DNA of 37,915 bases from Deltaproteobacteria bacterium. GTDB lineage: Bacteria; Desulfobacterota; Deferrisomatia; Deferrisomatales; JACRMM01. The stretch covers positions 1 through 37,915 of the forward strand of contig JACRMM010000069.1 in assembly GCA_016214985.1 (NCBI GenBank), given 5' to 3'. The translations under genes and the position numbers were made by a program. This document shows, one piece after another, positions 1 through 6,415 of the stretch. Numbering within the stretch: position 1 is the first letter of the stretch; every line of letters starts with the position of its first letter. The notes under the pieces were generated by a model that was not told the DNA's origin, made no database searches, and saw nothing but the letters and a program-made list of their open reading frames with translations.

Positions 1-1
1 C

Positions 2-85
2 GACGAGGAGACGATCCGCGAGTACGTGCGCAACCAGGAGAAGGAAGATCGGCGGATCGAACAGCTGAATCTGCTGGAGGAGTAG
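2..85 (+). CDS. IS200/IS605-type TnpA transposase, C-terminal end (partial)
   Basis: The reading frame enters from the left edge and encodes 27 residues (DEETIREYVRNQEKEDRRIE, then QLNLLEE) before a TAG stop. The pattern of a helix with IREY followed by NQEKED and a final QLNLL resembles the C-terminal helix of IS200/IS605-family Y1 (HUH) transposases, which cut and join single-stranded DNA. The catalytic part lies outside the window, so the gene may or may not be intact. The hairpin cluster directly downstream fits a right end of such an element. The call rests on a short peptide. Confidence 0.62.
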   Translation, partial: DEETIREYVRNQEKEDRRIEQLNLLEE

Positions 86-214
86 CCACCTTGGGTGGCT
101 AGAGGGTTTGAGCTGCTTTGAGCAGCTCATGGTCTACAGCCCCTTGGAGCGGCCCAAGGTTTTCAACCGCTTTGAGCGGTTCACGGTCTTTCAAGCCCCC
201 GGCTTTGCCGGGGG
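84..214 (+). repeat. Cluster of five hairpins, probable IS200/IS605 right end
   Basis: Five inverted repeats follow the transposase stop: AGCCACC/GGTGGCT (84-100), TGAGCTGCT/AGCAGCTCA (109-129), CCTTGG/CCAAGG (142-159), AACCGCT/AGCGGTT (165-181) and CCCCCGGC/GCCGGGGG (196-214). The second and fourth share the loop context CTTTGAGC and are each followed by CA-GGTCT, so they look like a duplicated module. IS200/IS605 elements are recognised by TnpA through subterminal hairpins rather than inverted ends. The last hairpin, preceded by TTCAAG, is the most likely terminal one. Confidence 0.55.
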
Positions 215-233
215 TAGCTGACTCCCGCCCCCC

Positions 234-269
234 ACACCACCGGGCATGCGGGTCCGCACCAGGCGGTTC
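234..269 (-). ncRNA. Group II intron domain V-like remnant
   Basis: Read on the minus strand, these 36 bases start GAACCGCC and end GGTGGTGT. They fold into a two-part stem: ACCGCC-GG with CC-GGTGGT, then TGCG/CGCA closed by a four-base loop, with a TG bulge on the 3' side. This is the size and shape of the catalytic domain V of bacterial group II introns. The GTGGGGGG stretch that follows could be the start of domain VI. No maturase gene is visible, and the sequence upstream on this strand is replaced by the RAYT repeats, so this would be a 3' remnant. Recognised from memory of the consensus. Confidence 0.42.
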
Positions 270-340
270 CGCATTGCGAGGCAGACGACGACAGCTGAAG
301 TCCCTATCACGCGTAGCCGTGGGCTTTCATCCACAGGTTG

Positions 341-516
341 AACCGCGCGGGGACAGGCGAATTATCCTCGTGAACGAGAAACCGCTCGGGTGTGATGGCC
401 CCTCCACGCTGATTCGACGAGATGCTGTGCCCAGCGAGGTGAAACGCAGGGACGGAAAAGGGGGCGCGGGGGGAGTTGATGGTCGAGGCGTCCGGCATCG
501 CTCTTTCGGGAGCCCA
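341..516 (-). repeat. Nested repeat copy A (shortest, 3' end of the RAYT unit)
   Basis: This 176-bp segment begins AACCGCGCGGGGACAGGCGA and matches the first part of copies B (520) and C (1101) with only a few differences. Relative to the transposase gene (minus strand) it is the far 3' end of the unit and contains no transposase codons. It carries the small hairpin CTCGT-GA-ACGAG at 367-378. It stops after GAGCCCAG, where copy B begins two or three bases later. Confidence 0.85.
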
Positions 517-519
517 GGG

Positions 520-1098
520 AACCGCGCGGGGACAGGCGAATTATCCTCGTGAACGAGAAGCCGCTCGGGTGTGATGGCCCCTCCACGCTGATTCGACGAG
601 ATGCTGTGCCCAGCGAGGGGAAACGCAGGGACGGAAAGGGGGGCGCGGGGGGAGTTGATGGTCGAGGCGTCCGGCATCGCTCTTTCGGGAGCCCAGAAGG
701 CCGCCGCGAGGGTGCAGAGTTCCGGCGAGGAGAACGGTGCACCCTTCGGAACGTGTGCCCAGAGAGGGGCGGGGAGACTACGCCGGCTTCCGCAGGCGCT
801 TCAGCGAGAACATGCTTTCGACGCCGTCCACGGGCTGCGGCTTCTTCGGGTGCTTGCAGGCGAAGTGGCTCTCGAAGCGCTCGTAGCACGCGGCCACGAA
901 CTGCTTGGTGCCGATCACCCCGCTCTCCGTGAAGTGGCGGATGCGGCCGCGTAGCCGGGTCGCGGCGCCGATCTCGAAGCCCCGGCGTTCCTCGGCCTGG
1001 TAGGTCGCCTCTGGGATCGCCGCGCCCTTGGGGCTTGGCACCGAGCCCACCTCGTAGACGAACTTCCGGTAGAACCGAAGCCGCTCGTCGTCGGGAAG
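520..1098 (-). repeat. Nested repeat copy B (5'-truncated RAYT unit)
   Basis: About 579 bp nearly identical to 1101-1683, starting at the same AACCGCGCGG end as copies A and C. It includes the last ~105 codons of the transposase plus the 3' noncoding part and ends abruptly inside the coding sequence, where copy C starts. Differences from C are scattered single bases, so the duplication is recent. Confidence 0.87.
779..1097 (-). pseudogene. RAYT transposase C-terminal fragment (in copy B)
   Basis: The minus strand encodes the C-terminal portion of the same transposase as the gene at 1362-2295, from LPDDERLRFYRKFVYEVGSV to SMFSLKRLRKPA and a TAG stop. Only a few residues differ (for example TYQAEE for TYHAEE and CYERFE for CYKRFE). 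The catalytic HUH motif and tyrosine are absent because the copy is truncated at its 5' side, so it cannot be functional. Confidence 0.8.
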
Positions 1099-1100
1099 GG

Positions 1101-1683
1101 AACCGCGCGGGGACAGGCGAATTATCCTCGTGAACGAGAAACCGCTCGGGTGTGATGGCCCCTCCACGCTGATTCGACGAGATGCTGTGCCCAGTGAGGG
1201 GAAACGCAGGGACGGAAAAGGGGGGCGCGGGGGGAGTTGATGGTCGAGGCGTCCGGCATCGCTCTTTCGGGAGCCCAGAAGGCCGCCGCGAGGGCGCAGA
1301 GCTCCGGCGAGGAGAACGGGGTGCACCCTTCGGAACGTGTGCCCAGAGAGGGGCGGGGAGACTACGCCGGCTTCCGCAGGCGCTTCAGCGAGAACATGCT
1401 TTCGACGCCGTCCACGGGCTGCGGCTTCTTCGGATGCTTGCAGGCGAAGTGGCTCTCGAAGCGCTTGTAGCACGCGGCCACGAACTGCTTGGTGCCGATC
1501 ACCCCGCTCTCCGTGAAGTGGCGGATGCGGCCGCGTAGCCGGGTCGCGGCGCCGATCTCGAAGCCCCGGCGTTCCTCGGCATGGTAGGTCGCCTCGGGGA
1601 TCGCCGCGCCCTTGGGGCTTGGCACCGAGCCCACCTCGTAGACGAACTTCCGGTAGAACCGAAGCCGCTCGTCGTCAGGAAGG
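1101..1683 (-). repeat. Nested repeat copy C (part of the full RAYT unit matching B)
   Basis: This segment matches copy B along its whole length and then continues into the full transposase gene, making C the parental, non-truncated unit. Its left end is again AACCGCGCGG followed by the GGGGACAGGCGAATTA motif and the CTCGT-GA-ACGAG hairpin. Confidence 0.85.
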
Positions 1684-2295
1684 TTCGCGAAGGGCCGGAG
1701 CGCCAGATCGAGGGACAGGAAGCCTCCTTCGTTGCCGGTTTGTAGGTGGTAGCCGAGCGACGACCAGCGGTAGTCCTCGGGCCGCTCCACGAGGCCGGCG
1801 CGCACGGGGTTCAGGTCCACGTAGGCCATGCAGTTGATCAGCGTGTCGCCGTCTTCGACCAGCACGCTCTTGAAGCGCTCGCCCCAGAAGTATCCGGTGC
1901 GGCCCGAGCGAGCGTCGGTTGAACCAGCGTGAGAAGGACTGCTTGATCTCCTTCACGTACTCCGAGAGGCTGGACCACTTTTCGCGGAAGGTGGGGATCT
2001 GGCCGGAGAGGAGCTTGGGGTCGTCCTCGTGACCCCGGTAGAGGCGGTAGCGGCGAGCCATCTCCTCGTCGGAGACTTCCTCGCCGGTGTGCATGCGCAC
2101 GACGAGGTGGAGGTGATTCCCCATCACACAAATCCCCAAAGCCTCTGAGAAATAGACACGAGAGAGGTGGCGGACGAGGTGGAGGAGGAAGTCCTTCTCG
2201 ACGTCGCCCAGCGGGAAGCCGGGCAGGGCGCAGCGGGAGACGACGTGGTAGGTGGCGGACTCGCCGCGGAGCAGGAGGCGGGGTATGCGGGCCAT
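1362..2295 (-). pseudogene. REP-associated tyrosine transposase (RAYT), frameshifted
   Basis: RAYT proteins are single-copy HUH transposases related to IS200 TnpA that process REP-like palindromes. The 5' frame (from the ATG at 2295, preceded by GGAGG) encodes MARIPRLLLRGESATYHVVS, the HUH motif in GNHLHLVV and the tyrosine helix SEYVKEIKQSFSRWFNRR. The 3' frame encodes VLVEDGDTLINCMAYVDLNP, VRAGLVERPEDYRWSSLGYH and a C-terminal domain ending LKRLRKPA. The two frames are separated near 1906-1913 by a tandem GAGCGAGC on the plus strand. Removing four bases restores a typical RR-SGRTGYFWGERFKS. The gene is therefore broken by a 4-bp duplication unless this is a sequencing error. The intact product would be about 311 residues. 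Confidence 0.8.
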
Positions 2296-2388
2296 GGCGA
2301 CACCTCCGGGTCGAAAGGAAGGTGCCGAAAAAGATGCCAAGAAAACTGACGCACGCAAGGATAGCTTGCCTGTCCTTTGAGGATTTGT

Positions 2389-2793
2389 TCAGGTCTTGTA
2401 CGGGAGGCACTCCTGGCGGACGGACGGCGCGAGGGGCTCGTACTCCGGATCCTTGTGCAGCAGGACGGCACCTTGGCGCGCCGCGAAGGCAGCGATCATG
2501 GCGTCGGCCAGCGACATCCGGTGATCGGCTTTGAAGCGGGCGGCCGTAAGGAGCGTGGGCTCGTCGGCTTCCCAGAAAATGGAGGCTCGGAGCTGTTTGA
2601 GCAGCGCATACCGTCGCTCGGCCTCCGCCTCACCGCGTTCCTGTCGGGTGATGTAGACCGCCTCGAGCAACACCACCCACGGGATGAGCATCTCCTCTTC
2701 GACGAGGACCTGCTCCACCCGTTCGGCGCCCGGCTCATCCTCGATCAGCGTGAGGATCGCCGAGGTGTCGAGCACGTAGCGGTCACCGCTCAC
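2389..2793 (-). CDS. vapC: PIN-domain toxin, VapC family
   Basis: A 134-residue PIN-domain protein, the usual size for VapC toxins, which are Mg-dependent RNases that cut tRNA or rRNA when their antitoxin is lost. The acidic active-site set is visible: D9 in YVLDTSAIL, E44 in LLEAVY, D97 in SLADAMIAA and D115 in LLHKDPEYE. The start overlaps the end of the upstream antitoxin gene by 11 bases, the standard coupled arrangement. The RNA target cannot be predicted from sequence. Confidence 0.9.
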   Translation of the reverse strand: MSGDRYVLDTSAILTLIEDEPGAERVEQVLVEEEMLIPWVVLLEAVYITRQERGEAEAERRYALLKQLRASIFWEADEPTLLTAARFKADHRMSLADAMIAAFAARQGAVLLHKDPEYEPLAPSVRQECLPYKT

Positions 2794-3013
2794 GGCTGCG
2801 GTCTTCCCGCCTGGCGGCGAGCAGTCTCTCGACGAGCTGTTCTCCCTTCCCGCAGCCCCGCAGTGCCTGCACCGGGTCTCCGGCGACGGGGACCACCTTG
2901 ATGCTTTCTCCGTCGTCGAGCCAGACGAGCCGATCGCCCTCTTGGATGTGGTGGCGCTTGCGGATGGGGGCAGGAATCACCGTCTGCCCCCGTTTGGTGA
3001 CCGAAGTCTGCAC
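2783..3013 (-). CDS. vapB: AbrB/SpoVT-fold antitoxin, VapB family
   Basis: This 76-residue protein begins with a swapped-hairpin AbrB DNA-binding domain (TSVTKRGQTVIPAPIRKRHH, then GDRLVWLDDGESIKVVPV) and ends in a charged tail (LLAARREDRSRER) that would wrap the toxin. It starts with GTG at 3013 behind an unusually perfect ribosome-binding site. VapB proteins neutralise VapC and repress their own promoter, usually as a VapBC complex. The overlap with vapC makes the pairing secure. Confidence 0.88.
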   Translation of the reverse strand: MQTSVTKRGQTVIPAPIRKRHHIQEGDRLVWLDDGESIKVVPVAGDPVQALRGCGKGEQLVERLLAARREDRSRER

Positions 3014-3016
3014 GTT

Positions 3017-3026
3017 ATCACCTCCT
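3017..3026 (-). promoter_or_regulatory. Extended Shine-Dalgarno of vapB
   Basis: The minus strand reads AGGAGGTGAT, a ten-base match to the anti-Shine-Dalgarno end of 16S rRNA, three bases upstream of the GTG start. It fixes the start codon and suggests strong antitoxin translation relative to the overlapped toxin gene. Confidence 0.7.
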
Positions 3027-3081
3027 GCCTGTCATTCTTCAAAAGTACAAGACGCTCAGGGGATATGCAAGGCGGGGTCAT

Positions 3082-3228
3082 GAATGGAAAGATCCGTTGG
3101 AACGCCGCTCTATCCGTGTCGTCGATGCCCGCTGCCGCCGTCAGGCCGGCGCCTGCCCCGATCAGGAGAGGATCCGCCGATCTTTCCGGCGGTGCGGAAA
3201 ACCTTGGATTCTCGTAGCCTCCCGTCAT
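3082..3228 (-). pseudogene. Sir2-family NAD-binding protein, N-terminal fragment
   Basis: From the ATG at 3228 the minus strand encodes a stretch containing DPLLIGAGAGLTAAAGIDDT followed by DRAAFQRIFPF. The pattern IGAGAG-S/T-AAAGID-x-TD-RAAF is the NAD-binding start of bacterial Sir2-like (sirtuin) proteins. The similarity ends near residue 49 (position ~3082); the frame continues as unrelated sequence into the vapB region. Only the first fifth of a typical sirtuin is present, so this is a remnant, probably cut by arrival of the vapBC segment. Confidence 0.55.
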
Positions 3229-3664
3229 GCCGCAGCGGGCTGTTCCGATCGATTCAGAAATCCAGTCGCCAAAGTCGCGAGGGTGGGCATGCCGTTTCGG
3301 AAGGCGGTGAGCCTCGCGCCCTTCCTGGACGCACGGGACGGCCACGACTACGACCTGGGGCCTCCGGCTTCTGAGCCGGGAGGGCAGTACGGAGGCACGG
3401 GCTCCAGTGGGGCACCCCGGCCGCTTCGTCGATTTCGCCACTCATCCGCCTCGCCGGACCTCTTGGGCTCGGTGCTCCGCGCGCTGATAGAAGCGGCCGG
3501 GTTGACGCAGCGGCAGGATGGAATAGGGTCCGGGGGACGGCTCGCGGCGAGCCAGGTCGCACCGTCATCGAACCCGCTCGGCCGAGGGAACCGATCTTGA
3601 ATGCTCGGCCATGCCCCCTGGCAAGCACCTATGGACGCCGAGAACGAGGGAAGGGAGGACGATC
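3229..3664. other. Intergenic stretch, no gene recognised
   Basis: Open frames exist on both strands, as expected at this GC content, but none shows a recognisable domain, a ribosome-binding site or a convincing start. It lies between the Sir2 fragment and the small lipoprotein gene and probably contains the promoter of the latter. Confidence 0.5.
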
Positions 3665-3988
3665 ATGAGAAAAGTGGTTCTTGCCGCACTGGTGTCGTTG
3701 CTGTTGCCCGCGTGCATCGTGGTGCCGGGCCGCCGAGGCCCGGAAGTGATTGCGGTTCCTCCGCTTCCGCAGATCGTCGAGCTGTTGGATGATGCGTACT
3801 ACAGTTACAGCGGGTACTGGTACTTCTACCAGGGTAATCGCTGGAGCTATGGGCGCTCCAGAAATGGGCCCTGGCTGGACTTGCCGCGGGACCGCTATCC
3901 CAGGGAGGTGAGATTCAGGAATCGGGGACAAGGCAATGAGCGCGGTAGGGGGGAAAGCCGTGGCAGAGAAGACCGAGACCGAGACTAA
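3665..3988 (+). CDS. Small lipoprotein with Tyr/Trp-rich YxWGxW-like core
   Basis: A 107-residue protein starting MRKVVLAALVSLLLPAC, a lipoprotein signal with cysteine at residue 17 (proline at -2 is slightly unusual). The middle is aromatic (YYSYSGYWYFYQGNRWSYGR, then SRNGPWLDLPRDRYP), a pattern seen in small envelope proteins of deltaproteobacteria that carry YxWGxW-type motifs. The C-terminus is an Arg/Gly/Glu/Asp-rich, probably disordered tail. The start at 3665 was chosen because GGGAGGA lies just upstream and the signal peptide begins there. Function unknown. Confidence 0.7.
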   Translation: MRKVVLAALVSLLLPACIVVPGRRGPEVIAVPPLPQIVELLDDAYYSYSGYWYFYQGNRWSYGRSRNGPWLDLPRDRYPREVRFRNRGQGNERGRGESRGREDRDRD

Positions 3989-4226
3989 TAGAGCGCTTCC
4001 GCAATCGCACTGCAATAGCGCCCACGGTTCCATACCCTCTCTCGAACCACCGTGCGTCCCATGCCTCTCGAGAGCCGTCGGCCCATCCCGAAGCTGTTCG
4101 CTACGGCGGTGGGGGCGTTGGAGCGGGACCGCGGTCTCGACCCGGGATCTCTCGTACCGCGCTCGCCGTTCCGGCGGGCGCGCCGGCGGATCACGATGGG
4201 AAGCCGCACCGAGCCAGTTTGAAACG

Positions 4227-5393
4227 TCAGAACCTCCCTTCCAGCCTTACAGCCACGGTTTCCCCCCAGTAGTTGCTCGCGTCCTGCTCCGCCGGGAAAT
4301 TTGCCGCGTCGTCGTGCATCCAGAAGCCGCCGAGAGCCGCGTGACCCGCCAGGTGCGGGGTAAACCAATGGCCAAGGCCCAGGGAGAGGGACACCTTTCG
4401 GCGGGAGCCGGTCTGCCGGGGTGACGTGTCGCTCTCCCCGTTGTCTGTTACCAGTAGTCCTCTCACCATGGCACTCACCTCGCTGCGCGAGGCCAACACC
4501 CGACGCACCGACACGGTGGCCCGGTACTCCTGGCCCTGGTCGACGTCTCCCGTTGGCCCCAGGCGCGAGTCCTTGATGTCGGTCGGCGCCCGGAAGATCC
4601 CCTCGAGGGCGGCCGTCATCCCCCAGGCCAGGCCATCCCAGCGGGCACCGGCGAGCAGGCTGCGGAAATCCCCTTCCTTAAAAGCAGGATCTCCGTCCTG
4701 ACGGGTCTCGCTGTAGTGCGAATACTTGGCCAGGAACCTAGTTTCCCACTCCGGCGCGAAGGCCCAGCGCAGGTCCAGGGTGCCGCTCACGAGGTCACCC
4801 GGGTCGTAGTCCTTCTCGTCTGCCGTCCGGTCATAGGTGCCCCGCCACAGGTAGCCCACACCGACCCCAACCGCCACCGCGCCCCAGCTCCTGCCCGCGC
4901 TGAGCGTCGGGTTCACGTTGAAGCCCTCCCCGAGCTCCGTTACGGTCATCCTCTCGGAATCGAGGTCGAGCCCCGCCTCCTTCTGGGAAAGGTTCGTCTT
5001 GCCCGTGGGCAAGTTGAGATCCAAGCCGACGAGCAGATCCACGGGAAGCGTGTCGGCGATCCGGTAGGAGGCGCCCACCTTGATATCGACGAGGCCTCCG
5101 ACCGACGCACTCTCGCCCCCGGAGTCGGTCTGGCTCGTGTACGCGTATGCCGTAAGAAGCGCCGCCGAAAAGTTCCCCTGGCTCCCCCTCAGGACCACCG
5201 GCAGGTGGAGCTGGCTCCCCTTCTCCCCGTCCGACCCCCTCCAGCTCTCGTACACGAGCCCCGACTCTGCGCTCCCGTCCAGAGCCCACGCGGGCTTGGC
5301 CGGGAGCAACCACAGGACGCCCGCGAGCGCAGTCAAGGCTGCTGCGATCCGACATCGGACCTGCGCCGTCTTTCCTCGTTCTTCCCGTGCCAT
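4227..5393 (-). CDS. Outer-membrane beta-barrel protein, function unknown
   Basis: A 388-residue protein with a Sec signal peptide (hydrophobic AAALTALAGVLWLLPAKPAWA, cleavage after AWA near residue 37). The rest is alternating amphipathic strands rich in Gly, Tyr and Asp with short polar turns, ending in VAVRLEGRF; a terminal phenylalanine is the usual BAM signal of barrels. Strands such as LSAGRSWGAVAVGVGVGYLW and AGHAALGGFWM fit transmembrane beta-strands. The ATG at 5393 is preferred over the GTG at 5414 because GGAGG precedes it at good spacing. It lies directly downstream of the CsgG-like gene and is probably co-transcribed. It may be a porin or a secretion/assembly partner. Confidence 0.72.
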   Translation of the reverse strand: MAREERGKTAQVRCRIAAALTALAGVLWLLPAKPAWALDGSAESGLVYESWRGSDGEKGSQLHLPVVLRGSQGNFSAALLTAYAYTSQTDSGGESASVGGLVDIKVGASYRIADTLPVDLLVGLDLNLPTGKTNLSQKEAGLDLDSERMTVTELGEGFNVNPTLSAGRSWGAVAVGVGVGYLWRGTYDRTADEKDYDPGDLVSGTLDLRWAFAPEWETRFLAKYSHYSETRQDGDPAFKEGDFRSLLAGARWDGLAWGMTAALEGIFRAPTDIKDSRLGPTGDVDQGQEYRATVSVRRVLASRSEVSAMVRGLLVTDNGESDTSPRQTGSRRKVSLSLGLGHWFTPHLAGHAALGGFWMHDDAANFPAEQDASNYWGETVAVRLEGRF

Positions 5394-5410
5394 CTCCACC
5401 CTCCGCGCCC

Positions 5411-6325
5411 TCACGGCACGCTCACATCGATCCGGACTTTGGTCGTCGGGCTGGTCCGCAGCGGCTTCACTTCATCCGGTGAGGCCAACCCGCCCGTCTT
5501 CGAGGTCTCGGACCTGGTTTCGTTGAGCACCTGCTGGCCCGAGACCTTCGGGGGCACGACCCGCAGCTTGCGCAGCTCGTAAACGCCCTCCCGTGCCAGA
5601 CACACCCCCGGGTCCTCGCGCATCGCCGCCTCGTAGTAGCGCTCCGCATCCTTGTAGTTGCCCTCGTCGCTGGCGTCCACGGCGCGAGACAGCGCCAAGA
5701 GCGCGCTCGTGCTCTGGGTGCACGGCCGGCGCAGCCGTTTTTCCTGGGCCGGCGTGAGCTCAACCTTGAGCACCTTCAGCACTCCGAAGAGCAACTCTTT
5801 CTCGACCCGGAAGAACTCCGCGAGTTGCCCCGAGGCCGAGGGCGTCGCCACGGCCGCGCTCTTCGGCACGTCGACTACCGCCGAATCCACCCCTGCTGCC
5901 TCCGGCCCTGGCGCCGTGAGATCTCCGCCCACCAGCCAGTTGGCTCCAAGGAGACGACCCACCCGCGGCGCGCTCTCCGGTGACACGAGCCCCGACCGAC
6001 CCAGCCCCAGCTCCTCCACCAGGGCCTGCAGCCGCACCCGCTCTACCACCCGGAGCCCCTCCACCGAGGAGAGGTCGGTGATCAGCATGAGTGCCAAGCC
6101 CTTGCGCAGGGGGTCCAGCGACGGTTGGCCCGTCTGGTTGCGGAAGTAGAGCACCCCCACCGTGTTGCTCGCCGCCGTGCCCTCCACGGCCCTCTCCTGC
6201 TTTAAAGCGTCCCGCGCCCAGGCTCGGTCCGCCTGGGTGACCACCTCGGACGCGTGTGCGTCCATGCAGACGAAGGCGAGGGCCAAGCATGCACCGACGC
6301 AGGTTTTCATTGGTCGTTTCTTCAT
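5411..6325 (-). CDS. CsgG/FlgO-like secreted protein with TPR-like C-terminus
   Basis: A 304-residue exported protein: signal peptide ending near DAHA-S (residue 25), then a CsgG-type alpha/beta domain (NTVGVLYFRNQTGQPSLDPL, RKGLALMLITDLSSVEGLRV, VERVRLQALVEELGL, and RLLGANWLVGGDL). A helical part follows with a TPR-like pair (DEGNYKDAERYYEAAMREDP). CsgG forms the curli secretion channel, but many CsgG-domain proteins have other envelope roles; no clear lipobox is seen here, unlike true CsgG. The ATG at 6325 has GGGAG upstream. It sits between the large repeat lipoprotein gene and the beta-barrel gene, all on the minus strand, suggesting one transcript. Confidence 0.72.
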   Translation of the reverse strand: MKKRPMKTCVGACLALAFVCMDAHASEVVTQADRAWARDALKQERAVEGTAASNTVGVLYFRNQTGQPSLDPLRKGLALMLITDLSSVEGLRVVERVRLQALVEELGLGRSGLVSPESAPRVGRLLGANWLVGGDLTAPGPEAAGVDSAVVDVPKSAAVATPSASGQLAEFFRVEKELLFGVLKVLKVELTPAQEKRLRRPCTQSTSALLALSRAVDASDEGNYKDAERYYEAAMREDPGVCLAREGVYELRKLRVVPPKVSGQQVLNETRSETSKTGGLASPDEVKPLRTSPTTKVRIDVSVP

Positions 6326-6415
6326 GTTGCACTCCCTTGAGTCCATGGTCTCGGCTTGCAGAGAATCACTGAACCTGAGTGTTCCCACGACCCTCGGTCA
6401 TCGCCTTACCCTTCC

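Noticed and set aside
341..1683. CRISPR or satellite array
   Set aside because: Only three copies of unequal length sharing one end; they contain transposase coding sequence.
3097..3600. 167-codon plus-strand frame as a gene
   Set aside because: No ribosome-binding site, no domain, and it overlaps the Sir2 fragment on the other strand.
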